Source: Crocodylus rhombifer (taxonomy: Eukaryota > Chordata > Crocodylia > Crocodylidae). From it: 64,000 bases of DNA. Numbering within the stretch: position 1 is the first letter of the stretch; every line of letters begins with the position of its first letter. The position numbers and the translations under genes are program-made. Where the stretch lies: positions 625,166 to 689,165 of the forward strand of contig JAVSML010001163.1 in assembly GCA_038503035.1 (NCBI GenBank), written 5' to 3'. Shown here one piece after another: positions 1 through 11,672 of this stretch. The notes under the pieces are model-generated. The model saw only the letters and a list, made by a program, of their open reading frames with translations, had not been told where the DNA came from and made no database searches.

Positions 1-91
1 GGCATTGTAAAGTTGAAACAGGGTGTCAATTTATAAATGTTGTAAGTGCAAAACGTTGTAACTCGAAATGCTGTAAGTCGAGGACTGCCTG
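1..91 (-). mobile_element. Partial pogo/Tigger-like (Tc1/mariner) terminal fragment
   Basis: The first 91 bases carry a loose 16-18 base internal repeat built on TTGTAA(G/C)T and end in a terminus that reads CAGGCAGTCCTCGACTTA on the minus strand. The dinucleotide TA follows at once (92-93), as expected for a TA-targeting Tc1/mariner element. The other end lies outside the window, so the second TA cannot be checked. Family placement is inferred from the terminus only. Confidence 0.45.
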
Positions 92-886
92 TATTGTATT
101 TGGGGTGTATTATATGCAAGAAAGTATGGTATTTAACACACTGCTACTGATTTGTAGTGTTACAGCAGTGCCAATAGGCTGCAAATAAGATCAGGGTGAT
201 GCTGGTGTGTCATGTGCCTGAGCTCTGTGTAGCTGGCAAAGGGTCCCATGAGAGTATTAGCCAGCTGGCAGAAGCATCACCAGATGCCCAGTCTGCCAGC
301 GTGAAAGGCTCAGTTCCAGCCTGAGAACCCAAGAGCTGGGATCGGCTCCCCACTATTCACCACAGCCAAGCTGTACTACACAAAAGCACGGTTTAATTAT
401 GCAGTGATGACAAGTGGGTGGTTTGTCCGCACATGCATATCCGTGAAATGGGCAGCTTTCCAAATCACATGCAGCAGAGGAGCAAAACCTCCATCTTGCA
501 GCAGCCTAGGAAATGTTATGAGGCAAGTTTAGATCTGAGACAAGTCTGACAACGTATTACTGGTTCCGGTAGGGTAAGTGCTCCCACAAGCTGTGACAGT
601 CCTAACCTGCTGGCAAAGGGCACTCAGAAAAGTATCAAATTCTTTCCTACCTTAGCAGATGTCAAGGGAACTTAAAGGGAGTTGCTTCCAGTTGAGTTCT
701 AACAACCACACAAAAATGACTTCCCTCCATCCATCCCTGATGGGGGCTGATGTACTTGATTCCTCCATTATCCTGAGGAAGGGGGAGGAGGTCAGATGCA
801 GCGGCGCCCAGAATAAAGACTTTGGGAGAGCACCTCCTTCTCCATATTGTTAATGATCTCAGCAAGTGGCTTCTATCCATCTAAGA
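92..886. other. Non-coding stretch, nothing recognised
   Basis: No exon-like reading frame with splice signals, no recognisable repeat and no RNA gene seen. Short open frames here overlap on both strands and have no family resemblance. Confidence 0.6.
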
Positions 887-1231
887 CAGGGGTGGGAAAA
901 ATATGGCCCGGAGGCTGGATCCAGCCCACCAGGCCATTCTATCCGGCCCATGAGGCCCCTAAAAAATTTAGAAAATTATATTTATTTGCTCCTGGCTGCC
1001 TGTCAAAGATGACAGAAGCCGGGGCAGTAGTACCCAGGTGAAGCTGGCAGCAGGACCCAGCAGCAAGGCCCACCCAGCCCCTGCAACCACAAGCTCCTGC
1101 CTAGCAGAGGCTTCTGGCCTGGGACCATAGGGCTGTTCCTGCTTCCCTGCTCTGGAGAGGAGAAATATGCCCTCAACAGCTTGCCAAAACTCAGTAAGTG
1201 GCCCTCCACATGAAACAATTGCCCACCCCTG
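887..1231 (+). mobile_element. Non-autonomous hAT transposon, GGCCCG family copy 1
   Basis: Terminal inverted repeats are CAGGGGTGGGAAAA at the left and TTGCCCACCCCTG at the right. Flanking 8-mers are atctaaga (879-886) and atctagga (1232-1239), a one-mismatch target duplication with TA at positions 4-5. The interior has GGCCCG-rich blocks followed by an AT-rich GAAAATTA stretch and matches the copies at 18803-18978 and 58311-58479. This one is longer because of an extra GC-rich middle part. It has no coding capacity. Confidence 0.85.
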
Positions 1232-1384
1232 ATCTAGGAAGCTCTTCAGTGAGGACTGACCCTTGTTATGGGATCTCCTGGCACTTTGCAGCCTACCCTG
1301 ACTAAGGGACCTCAGAGCACACCAGAAAATGAACAGTGCCCACAGTAGAAAAGTCCGGGGTAGGGAGGTCTTATTCCTCTACAC

Positions 1385-1623
1385 CAGTGGTCTCCAAACT
1401 TTTTTGATCGCGCACCCCTATCGGTAAAAAATTTTTGAGCATGGACCCCCAATATATGTATATTTATATTCGCACATCCCTATCAGTAAAAAATTTTTGA
1501 GCGCAGACCCCCAATGTATATTTATATAAATAGAAACAGAAGTTCTAATATTTTCTTCCTGCACCCCAATGGATTGCCTTGCACACCCCCTGGGGTGCGC
1601 GCACCCCACTTTGGAGACCACTG
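1385..1623 (+). mobile_element. Non-autonomous hAT transposon with perfect 8-bp target duplication
   Basis: The element begins CAGTGGTCTCCAAACTTT and ends TTTGGAGACCACTG, a near-perfect terminal inverted repeat. It is flanked on both sides by the identical 8-mer ctctacac (1377-1384 and 1624-1631). Inside, a block with GTAAAAAATTTTTGAGC is duplicated in tandem at about 1425-1460 and 1486-1520. The short length and lack of open frame show it depends on a transposase supplied elsewhere. Confidence 0.9.
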
Positions 1624-1631
1624 CTCTACAC

Positions 1632-4600
1632 AACAGTCTAAGGGATATGACAGTCTAGGTTGGGGTCTTTGAACAGCACCCTGCTCTAGGGGCCTGGGCA
1701 CACTATCACAATGCAAATGCCAATAATGAGCACCACTGTTGTGTTTGTGCTAAGAACCCAGTCAGAGCATCCATGCCACGCCAGCAGATTTGGCCTGTCC
1801 TTATTTGTGAAAGGTGATGAACTTCCTAGGGAAAAAACTGGGTGAAGAAGTATGCCAAACACTGCAGTATGCATCACTAGGGCAAGGCTAAATATAATCA
1901 GTTCAGAGACTGGGACTCTAACAGGGACCATTAGTCAGACTTCCGACATAATACGGGCCACTGAACTTCACTCAGTTATTTCTACACCAAGCCTATCATT
2001 TCTGTGCACACATGTGCATCCCTTCTAGGAGGATGTACAGGCTGTCTGCATTGCCGATTCCATGGAGTATATACCCAAGTTAGCTTTGGATGGGAGAGCT
2101 TTTAATGAGCTATCTCAGGTACCAGAAGCAGCACAGACCTTAGTGCATGTTACTGTACCCTGCTCCAAAGCCCCAATTAGCTTGCAGCAATTAGCTTGTG
2201 TCCTGGCTTACAGACCACAAGCAACAGAGAGGTCTCAATACGTCTCTGTAAGGCGTTCTAATGATTAATCTCCACATCTATTAAAAAAAATCTGTGTCTT
2301 ATTAATAAATGTGCTTCAATTCTCTGCAGCTCTAATTTTCAGGGAAACATTTTCACTAACATCGATGGGATTTAGGAGCATCAGTCCCATGAGAGGTCAA
2401 TGGGATGTTGGATCCTAAGACCCTTAGCTCTGTGTGAAAATCTTCTCTTTGGGCAGCAAGTCCCAGCGCTGCCATGAAAGCTGTGCGAGGGTACCTGTGT
2501 GGTCTTCAGGGTAAGAGCAGAGACTGATCTGTGTTTATCATTTCAGAATACCAAAACATCATTTAAAAAGCAATCTATATAATAGCATTGCTCCTGCAGC
2601 ATTCTATTTTATTTTTGCCTTGTATGGAAATATGATGTGCTCCCATAATCTCGGCGCCGTTATTAGCATTTTTCCTGGCTGTTTATGTGGAAAATCATAA
2701 AAATATTTGGTGGGTGAGAGATGTAAAGTGCTTTGGTGGTCTTATGCAATGAGAATGTTTTGAAAGGCTGGAGGTTTCATTTTTAATCCAATAAAATGCA
2801 TGCACACTTTGTTGATGGTGGGGACACACTGAATTTCACATCCTTCCTGTAATTATTTTTTTTTTTTCAGTCGGAGGAATTTGCATGTAGTGGATGGAAC
2901 TGTAACCAGTTTAAACATTTCTTGCCATTGAGGCAAATTTAAGTGAGCGAGGTTCTCTTTTTCCAAGGCTTGTATGTGATTTCCAGTGTTCTGAATACAG
3001 ATACACGTGCATAACGGGTCTGATTCAATGGGATACCAATGGATCAGGGGAACGAGGGGAAAAAAGCCACCCTAAAGCTAGCAGATCCCCAAAGGTGTGT
3101 TTCCGAGCCCTGTTAGCACTTCAAAAATCACTGCATTATTTCAATAGGGATCTGGTCCCAACTTGTTATAACAACAGGGGGTTGGTGGGATGGGGTTGGC
3201 CATGCAAACAAAAGTGGCAAGGGCTGATTGCAGGTTTTATCAATGAGGGGGAAGCGTTTTGTTGCAGGAAGCTGAACGAGGCATCTGGGGAAGGGAACGC
3301 AGCAGCAAAACTGATCGGTCCTGGGGAAATGCTGGTCCTTAGTGACTTCCCACTTGAAAACACGGAAGAACTCTGTTTGAAATAGCTTGCCGCGTGTGTC
3401 CCTGCCCCTGTTAGCAAGCATTGAAATAACTTCCCCTGAACAAAGACACTTGACTGAATGGGGACAGATCAGTCATAGATTAAAGCTGTTTCTGGCATCC
3501 GTAGCATCAAGAGCTGTAGCAGCCGTGTGTTCTGGAGGAATGGGGATTGGAAAAGGAATAAATGTTTCTCAAAGCCCAGAGAGGATTTTTCTCGTTCTCT
3601 GAGGAATCTGAGCGAGTGCCAGTCTGGGCATTTTTAATGATTGATTTCACAATAGACCTTGGTATCGTAAGTTAGCATTTCAACCAGAAATGACACGTGG
3701 CAGTATGGATTGTGTGCTGGTTGCAAGTCTATACCGCTGGCTTTGGCATTAATCCTTGCTTCGTTAAATGTCTATTATCTGTTCCCAGCACCAGCTAATT
3801 AACTGCCTGCGGATAAGAGGAAGTGATACTTCCCATTTTGCTTGATACATGTTCTAAATAAAGCAAAATAATGGTCTGCCTAATCTGTTTAGCACATCAG
3901 TGCAACTCCTGAAGTTCATGGGTAGTAACCTAGAGAGAGAGGGAGGCAGTCCATATTCTCTAAGGAATGTATGCCCCTAACTTCCAGTGAAATAAAATAC
4001 CCTCAAGGAGCTAGGCCCAAAGCCCCAGGCCACTGAGAACTTTAAAAATGAAGTTTATCAGTGGATAGACTTCAACCAGTGATAGTCAGATCGCACTGCC
4101 TAAGCCACAAAAGGATTTGCACTTCATTCCCTATGTCTAATCACAAAAAATACTGACAACATGGACTTTTTACTGCATGCATTGGGTATGTCCTTTGTGC
4201 AATCGTGAATAATGCACCACATGCTAGCTATCTCTGTCTCTGTCAGCCACAGTATAATGCACTGTAGTTTTATCTTCTGAGCTGACGAGCCACAGGTATA
4301 AATGTCGTTAGTTAACACTGACTCCTCAAGTTGCCCCTTCATCAGTAGTGTCTCTGACTTAATTTCGTCCAGTCCTAATGCAACCAATATTCCTTCTGTG
4401 AAGCACAGGTGCAATCAACTGTAAAGCTGGAGCAACCTTCTGCTGTGTGCTCACTGCAAATCTTTAAATGGACCTGGTTTTGAACACAAGGTGATGGATG
4501 CAGTGCATACGATATCAGTGCAATAGGCTCTCTTCTACCTGGTATGCTTGAAAGAATGGCTAATCTGTGTTGGCTGTCACAGCCTGTCCCCAGATCAGTC

Positions 4601-5207
4601 ATAATACGGCACCCCCAGTTTTCCTGGTGTACCCAGGATGGTACACGAGGGCACAGAGATTTTAAGGATGAAGTTCTGCAGGGCGTTCTTGGTGACGTCT
4701 CCAGAAGCACTGGAACTACCTCACTTGGTCAGGAAGAGCATGGAGCATTGTTACCTCCACGATGTGGGAGGTGGAAAGAAGTTTCTTTGTGTGCAGCTGG
4801 CCAGCTTGGCTCAGGTGAGGAGAGTTATTGGTCCCTGCTGACAAGTTTGCTTGTTAATGCTGCCAAGAGGCTTGATCGTGTTGTTGAGATACTAAGAGCC
4901 AGAGTGCCTAGAGTCCCTCGTACCTTTTTTACACTTTACATAGAAAGGAAGAAAACACACATTTTCAGTAGTGTCCTTGTCTCTGTCATTGGGTACTGTG
5001 GAAGGGACATCTCCAGTACAGCTCGGGTTGAATGCCAGATACTAGAGGCATCCCAAACCAGTGACAGTGGGCAACATCCATGACATCACATAGTGGCAGT
5101 GAGATAAAACACAGCATCCTGACACCAAGGGTTTCAGTCTCTCTAGGCATCACTAGCTAATGAGGGGAAAAGAGAGGCTGATATAGCCGCAACTGTAACA
5201 TTGCTGT
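1632..5207. other. Non-coding stretch; possible conserved regulatory DNA
   Basis: No gene recognised. Two parts, about 2540-2900 and 3600-3900, are AT-rich, free of recognisable repeats and dense in homeodomain-type TAAT motifs (for example TAATTAACTGCC near 3796). This texture is often seen in conserved non-coding elements of developmental gene deserts. Without an alignment that remains a guess. A 179-codon open frame at 4544-5083 is treated as chance. Confidence 0.4.
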
Positions 5208-5215
5208 CTGATAAG

Positions 5216-5439
5216 CAGGGATCCTGGTTTTCTCTGATTTAAACAAATCCCCAATCTCCAGATTAAAAAAAGTAACCTCAAACACACATTTTTCCAGGAT
5301 TAAAATGAAGCACTGCTAGTATATAAACATGTATATATAGTGGTGTTTCATTTTAATCGTGGAAACATGTGAATGTGGGGTTACTTTTTTAAATCCAAAA
5401 GTTGGGGGTTTTTTTAAATTGAGAAAACCAGGATCCCTG
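5216..5439. mobile_element. Palindromic hAT-type MITE (fold-back element)
   Basis: The element starts CAGGGATCCTGGTTTTCTC and ends with its reverse complement, GAGAAAACCAGGATCCCTG, a perfect 19-bp match. Pairing continues with some mismatches almost to the centre, so nearly all 224 bases form one long hairpin with arms of about 105-110 bases. It is flanked by a perfect 8-bp target duplication, ctgataag, at 5208-5215 and 5440-5447. That duplication fits the nTnnnnAn pattern known for Ac-type hAT elements rather than nnnTAnnn. No protein is encoded. Confidence 0.92.
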
Positions 5440-5639
5440 CTGATAAGACACAGTTTACTAGCCTTTTTTTCACTATCACCTTGCTTCCCTGCTTCTACCA
5501 GGGAAGGGAAGGAGTAACACAGCCGTACATACTGTAAAGATGTTGAGCCATTTAAATGTACATCATTTTTCAGATGCCTTTCTGCTTCTGCCAATCTTTA
5601 GACTATGTATCTTAGAGCCATACTTCTAGTATATACACA

Positions 5640-5880
5640 TACCTCATATTATATATCCACATATGTAGCTAATAAAGGGTGCATGTGTGTGTGCATCCAT
5701 GGGTACGTATGTGTATATACATATATGTATGTATGCATGTGTGCATGTGTGCATACATATGTATATATATGCGTGTGGATGTAGAAGATATAAAGTATAT
5801 ATAATACTGTATATGTATACACACACAAATATACCATATATAATCTTTATAATATATTTAATGTATAATTAGGTATATTA
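5640..5880. repeat. TA/TG-rich microsatellite tract
   Basis: Degenerate (TATG)n, (TG)n and (TA)n runs extend through this interval. The short open frames on both strands (Tyr, Ile, Cys, His and Thr rich) are products of the simple repeat and are not genes. Confidence 0.9.
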
Positions 5881-6867
5881 TACATACAAATCCACTTTTT
5901 ATTGCCCCCCTTCATTTGACTCCACTGTGCTAAGAAAAATACTAGTATTTATTTCAGGACACTGTAAAGCCCTTTTGCTGCAATGCCTGCCTTCTGATTC
6001 TGGGAGAACACTGTCATGTGAAAGGACCTATTCAAAATCCATCGCATTCCCGTCCTTTTAATTTATGCAGTCAGGTTTATACTGTAACTGCACATATCAG
6101 CTCTTGTCCGCTCCTAGATCCATTTGCTTGCAGAGCAGACAGAGCTGCCTAAGTGGCCACGTACATAACGTCCTTCTCACACTGGAATGATATTGTCCCT
6201 CAGTGGGTTTCATTATAATTGCTGCTGCTGCTGCAAACTCTGGCAGGACATCAAGCAGATTAAGAAGTTTAACAAATGTCAGAGCTGTAGACATTAAGGG
6301 CCAGTGTGTGCCAACCTGACTTGTGCTGCAGAGTAGCTCGTTCCTCATATGGTCCTATTGATTTTAATGGGGCCTCTCAAAGCATAAGGGTATAAGAATC
6401 TGGCCCTAAGTGAAACAGCTATTTGGTGAGCGGTTACTCATATAAGTGTTGAACTGTGCACATAAAGGGCTTCTCACTACATGGAAGAGGTTCACAGTCT
6501 GGCTCTTGGACCTACAGCCTGCCCAGGTATGAGTGCACATGGTGCGTGCACTAAGACTGCAAAGGTGGTGGGTAAGAAGGATGGGGCAGGGGTAATCCAT
6601 CCTGACAGGTTTGGGAGGCACCTAGTCAGGGGCTACAGCTATGTCTACTTCCCTAAATGAATTGTGGCCAACATGCTGCAGTTTGTCAGGAAAAGCTGCA
6701 GCACATTGGCTAGCATGGACCACAACAGCTAGTGCATGGGCTGCCTTATTTGTGATGGCAAGAAAAACAAACCCAGCGCCTGCAGGAAAAACAAGATGAG
6801 GACACAGTCTGTGAAAAACAGCATGTGATCAGCAAAACAGGTACCTTGGGCCTGAGTTGCACTGATC
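5881..6867. other. Non-coding stretch, nothing recognised
   Basis: No gene, structured RNA or confidently named repeat seen. A short (TGC)n run near 6222 is unremarkable. Confidence 0.55.
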
Positions 6868-7060
6868 CAGTGCTTTGGGCACTAGCCTAGGACTTGGGAG
6901 ACCTGGAGGTTAAGTCTCTCTGCCAAAGACTCCCTGCAGGACCTTGGCCATGCCATTTAGTTTTCCTGTGTCTTTGCTTCTCTTTTGTAAATGGGGACAG
7001 CAGCACCTCCCTACTGCACCACGGGGCTGGAAGAACAGTGGGAGATGCCGCGCTATTCTG
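6868..7060 (+). repeat. MIR-like ancient SINE
   Basis: The order of features follows a MIR core: CTAGCCTAGGACTTGGGAGA near 6884, then a segment equivalent to the 'accttggccatgcc' portion at 6942-6955, then TTTTGTAAATGGGGACAGCA near 6984. Divergence is high, as expected of an old family. Limits are approximate. Confidence 0.6.
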
Positions 7061-7141
7061 GAGATGGGAGTGCAGAGTACACAAGTGAGAGCAGATCAGT
7101 CTCAAACTTCCCTCCTGTTCCTTTCAGAGGAATTAGCAGCT

Positions 7142-7810
7142 TAGGATGGTTTGGGCAAAATACGGCCTGCGGGCTGGATCTGGCCCATGGAGGGACTTTG
7201 TCCGCAGGTCCCTTGGTCCGGCCTGGCACAGGTAGCATCTGGCCCATGGCCCTCTGCAGCTGGACTCCCATTTCCTGGCAGCCCTGGTGGCAGTGGTTCC
7301 TTCTGGTGACTGCTGCTGCCAGTCCCAGCCCCATGGAGATCAGCCCGGCTCCGTGTGGGCAGGGAGCCAGGGCTAATTGCATGGGCCTGGCCCTGGCCCA
7401 CCCTGCGCAGAGCATCAGGGGCCATGCGGAGCCCACTTCGGTCCCACCGGCCCTGGCTATGACGAGCAGCAGCTGTGGCTAGGCAGAAGCTGCTGCTGGG
7501 CATGTGAAAAAAGCAGGACCTCGTGGCAGGCATCACCACCTCCTCCTCGCCACTGCCAGGCCTTCTCGCTGCGGCTGCCTGGAGCCTATGCCAGAGCTGC
7601 CCTGTGGCTCCTTCCCGCTGGGTGTGGGGGCCCCGGGGGGACGCTGATGGAGATGGGGAGGAGACCCCGGTGTAGGCTCCAGACAGCAGCAAGGAGGAGG
7701 CGACTGCACCTGCCGCCGGGGGCTGCTTTTCCCAGCACCCAGCAGCAGCTTCTGCCCAGGCTCCACCGCCGCCAAAGCCGGGCAGCAGCTCCAGCCCCTC
7801 CTTGGGGTGT
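7142..7810 (+). mobile_element. GC-rich hAT-related fragment, GGCCCG family
   Basis: The left end, TTTGGGCAAAATACGGCCTG followed by GGCTGGATCTGGCCCA, resembles the starts of the hAT copies at 887, 18803 and 58311. It continues into a GC- and Pro/Ala-codon-rich interior. No matching right terminus or target duplication was found, so the limits are uncertain. The several overlapping long open frames on both strands come from base composition. Confidence 0.4.
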
Positions 7811-10800
7811 GCATATTTCCAGTGCTGTCAGCTGAAGTCCCCGGCATCCCATCAGCCACTTGTTCTGATGCCCAGCTCCTTGGCTAACAACGGGGATGTG
7901 TTTTCTGCCCTCCGGCATGATGGCAAACCCTTTCCCTGCTCCTTTCCGACAAGCTCTGGAGCCTCTGAACACTTTCTGCTTCCAGGCTCTGTTTGTCCTG
8001 GGAATCCTTCACCCACCCCTCTACCAGTGTTTACATGGTTATCTGTGTTGCTTTCTTTCTCGGCTTGCTCATACTTTCCCTTCTCTCTCCTCCAACTCTC
8101 CTACTCCCACCATGGCAAAGTAATTCAAATTGCTTGTTTATCTGTAATTTTTTTTTCTTCACCACAATGTGCTTTCCAGAGGCCCAGTCACCCAGGGAAA
8201 AACAAGGTATTTTTTCCAAATTTTCTAGACATTGACTATTTCAATTCTGAGGCAAGGCCCAAGGAGTCATCCCCACTTCAGCATCTTTGTGCCTGATCCA
8301 CCTTCTATTCCAGGAAAGGGGGAGAATATCACTGCAGTGTCCCAAGACTGTGGCAGGAACTGGATTGTGACAGAAGAGCTCCCTTCTGGCCCCTGGGTCT
8401 CTTCCTGGTGCAGGGACGGGTGATCTGGCTACAGTATGGAACAACTGGATGCTGAATTAAGACCACCGCCATTCCCTGCCCCAACCCCTTGGTCCTCACT
8501 AGTCTGCACCAAGTTGGCTGTCTGCCCCATGAGCAGCCAATGTGTCCCCTGCATTGGGAAAATTAACTGACTTGAACGATGCAACTTCAGACCTGTTTTT
8601 GATGCATTGTCAACTTGTCTTTCCTTAAATGTCCTGAACTGCCTTGAATTGGAGCGAGTGTATATTAAACCGCTAACTCATAATGTTTGGCAATAACCCA
8701 ACCAACTGTGGCCAGATTCGGAAAAGGCCCAGAACGTAGCAAGGCTGCCAAACCAGATGTGGGACCCAGGAGCCCTCCACCAAAAACTGCAGGAGAAACT
8801 TTCAGATGCTTCCAAGATGAGCACAGGGCAGCAGAAGTCTTGAGCTTTCGTTCGGCTTTTGCGGCAAAGCTGGTGACGCATCTCGTTAGCTGAAGGGGCT
8901 CACTGTACAATGCTGAGAGCTGAATGCAATTCCCAGGTTTCCATCCGAGTTGTGTTGTGAGTACAAAAAACCCCAAAGGGCTGCAAAACCAAAGGAGTCA
9001 AAGGCACTTGCAAGGGCCAACAGGGTAAGCAGTCATCACTGATCTTTTGCTCTAGATTCATTATAGTGAAATCTATACGTGTTCCGTCTTTACAGGCTAT
9101 CCTGAAGGTTGGCTCTGGTTGCACGTTTCCGTATCGGTTGCCCACATCCACATGCGGATGCCAACAGCTGCCACTGACTAAACCGCACAAAATGTTGGTT
9201 CTTCTTCATTTGTCAAAGCAGCAAGTTCCACAGTGCTCAGCTCTTGTACCTATTGAGGATGAGCCCAATTCTGCCACACTTACCTACCATGTACCCTGTA
9301 TGCCACAAACAGTCCTGTTTGAGAAGGGGAAATGCAGCAGAGTCTGGCACTAAACTGCTATGCAAATATTTTTTTTTCCCTTCAGCAGAACTATGATACA
9401 GCTGATGTCCACCTCTTCATATCCTATAGCCACAGATGAACTGGTATTGTGAATAAACCCTGGATTAATCTATAACAAAGGCGAATTCTGTAAAATCCCA
9501 GGCTGTACCAGGAATTGCCCACATCTGTTATTTCCACTTGAAATTGTGCATTGTGGTCTGTCCTGGAGTTTTGCATCTCCCCTGAAATTAGCCTGGGACA
9601 CTGCCTCATCGAGTGCAGTTCTCAAAGGCAAATCAGGGCCATGCATTTTTGGGAGGGTATTAATTAACCCTTGACGTGTGACTGCTCACAGCACCTGCAG
9701 ACTTTAACATTGTGTAACATTCCTTAAAATTAACATGTGCAAAGTGTAAAGTGTAACTGCCCCCAAAGGTGTACCCCATTAGGGAGAAACCACACAGAAC
9801 CGTGTTAAGGTCTCCAATCATTAAAACATACATTTTTTTAATACACGATATTTGAAAATCGTTTTCTCTAATTATTTATCTGTTTTGATCTTACTCATAA
9901 AGGGGGGTGGTATGGTGTCTACAGCAAGCTTCATCAAAGAGCAGAGGTGTACACATTGGCAGCTGCACACCCAAGGCAGCACCATCTGTTGTGATGCTGA
10001 TCGCAGCAGCACAATCAGCTGCCGATGAAGTTGTAGCTATTTTTATGCCGCTCCATAAAGGCAGCACTCAGGGAAACTGCCCTGTTCACTCCCCCTCAGT
10101 TACACTACTGTTCAGGAGGGCTTCAAAATGCATTCAGACAGACAAGGAATTAGATCATCAGGCAATGTAAAACAACATTTGAACTCAGTAGAGCTTCATC
10201 CATTTAAAGCAGCTAAGGATCCAGTCCTGAGATCTAGGTGGAATAAAACTACCCATTGACTTCTGGATATATTCTTATGTAGCATCATTAAATTAATTTG
10301 TCAGAAACTGCCATGCATTACCCATGTTGAATAATACTGTACTTGTAAAAATGAATATATCTACCCCAATGGGACATATGCGGTTAAGCTATTACTTCCT
10401 ATGACAAAAGTCTGTAGGATTGATTTCTGCATAGGTGCTATATATATAGTATATAAATGTATTATACATGAATGCACAGATAAATCCATTTTCTTAACGA
10501 TGAGACACTACCTTCCTATAGATATACTATAATGAGAGGACAGGTATAATATAATGAAAGGCTTTACAAAAGAAAATCAAGATTGCTACAAAACTTCTTA
10601 AGGTTCCTGAATAGATATAATTCCTTTAGGCATGGGAATTTGGGGATTCTGAAATCTTTCTATCCATTCTAACCTTGAAATGTTATCTGCCTTGTCTGCC
10701 GCCAAGAGCTTCTTTGATCTGTTGGGTTTCATCATTTCTTTGGGAGCTACTTGCTGTCTCTTTCTCCCATAGCATTGTTTGATTTTTAATATCCCTAGAC

Positions 10801-11459
10801 CAGTCAGGCAAGGACCAGTTAGTGCCCAGCAGATCTGGTACTCATCTGTGTTCTACACACATCCAAAAAGCTGCTTCATACCTGTCCCAGAAGTTGTATT
10901 TTGATGCATCCATTTATTTATTGTTGTGGGCAGGAAGAAGCATAGGCAGTGCTATGGATGGCAGGAGCAAAGTTCAACCTACAGAAAAACACAATCTTCT
11001 CTTTCGGGACAATTCTATTTCTTGAAACTGTCATGATCAGCCTTTTGGTTTGAAGATCATACAAAAAAAAAAGAGAAAACTCTGCTAGCCAAATCTACAA
11101 TCACAAACCAAGTAAACTGGGTTTTCTTTGCCCTGCTAGTTGTGGTTACATGCATCTAATTGCAGGCTATCTATTTTAGAGCGTGGAAAAGGAAATACCT
11201 ACCCGACTAACACTTGTACCATATTTAGACCCCATCTGCATAGAGAGGTTACTCAACTCCCAGCTGTTCCTGGACCACCAGTGAATAGTTAAAAGGGTGC
11301 CCGTGAGAAAGGGATGAGACCATTTCATGGATGATAGATCTTTTCATAGTTCTTAAAAAGATCAGTCAGGGATGTGGCCCCAGCATCTCTATAAACATAT
11401 GAAGGTAGAGGGTATTTCACTCTAGATATACCTAATTCACTGCTCTCGCTCTAAAGTAT
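7811..11459. other. Non-coding stretch, nothing recognised
   Basis: Only short open frames without family resemblance or splice context. The AT-rich patch at 10430-10560 is low complexity. No named repeat found. Confidence 0.5.
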
Positions 11460-11672
11460 CCACTGCTACCACTGCCAGAGGCAGGATGCTCGGCTAGATG
11501 TACCAGTAGCCTGGTCCAGTACAGCATTTCTCAAGTGGTCTGCGGATGACCATTTGGGAATTTCCACATGGGGAATGGAAGCTGACTTCCTGCCCTTCGG
11601 GCGGGGGGCTGGACTCAATGATCTTCCAAGGTCCCTTCCAGCCCTAACATCTATGAAATCTATGAAACAAGA
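11460..11672 (+). mobile_element. CR1/L3-lineage LINE 3' fragments (two adjoining)
   Basis: At 11470-11520 the sequence resembles the 3' end of old L3/CR1 elements ('agaggcaggatgctcggcta' type). From about 11580 a younger CR1 3' end follows, GGACTCAATGATCTTCCAAG then CCCTTCCAGCCCTAACATCT, finishing in the tail ATCTATGAAATCTATGAAAC. Both point in the plus direction and are strongly 5'-truncated. They have no coding value. Confidence 0.7.

Noticed and set aside
4544..5083. 179-codon plus-strand open frame
   Set aside because: No domain, signal or splice pattern recognised. A frame on the other strand (4375-4710) and another on the same strand (4638-4841) overlap it. Most likely chance, though a decayed retrocopy cannot be excluded.
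5644..5872. Tyr/Ile/His-rich small open frames
   Set aside because: Products of the TA/TG microsatellite.
7141..7859. Several 100-180-codon frames on both strands
   Set aside because: All lie in a GC-rich hAT-related fragment. Compositional bias removes stop codons.
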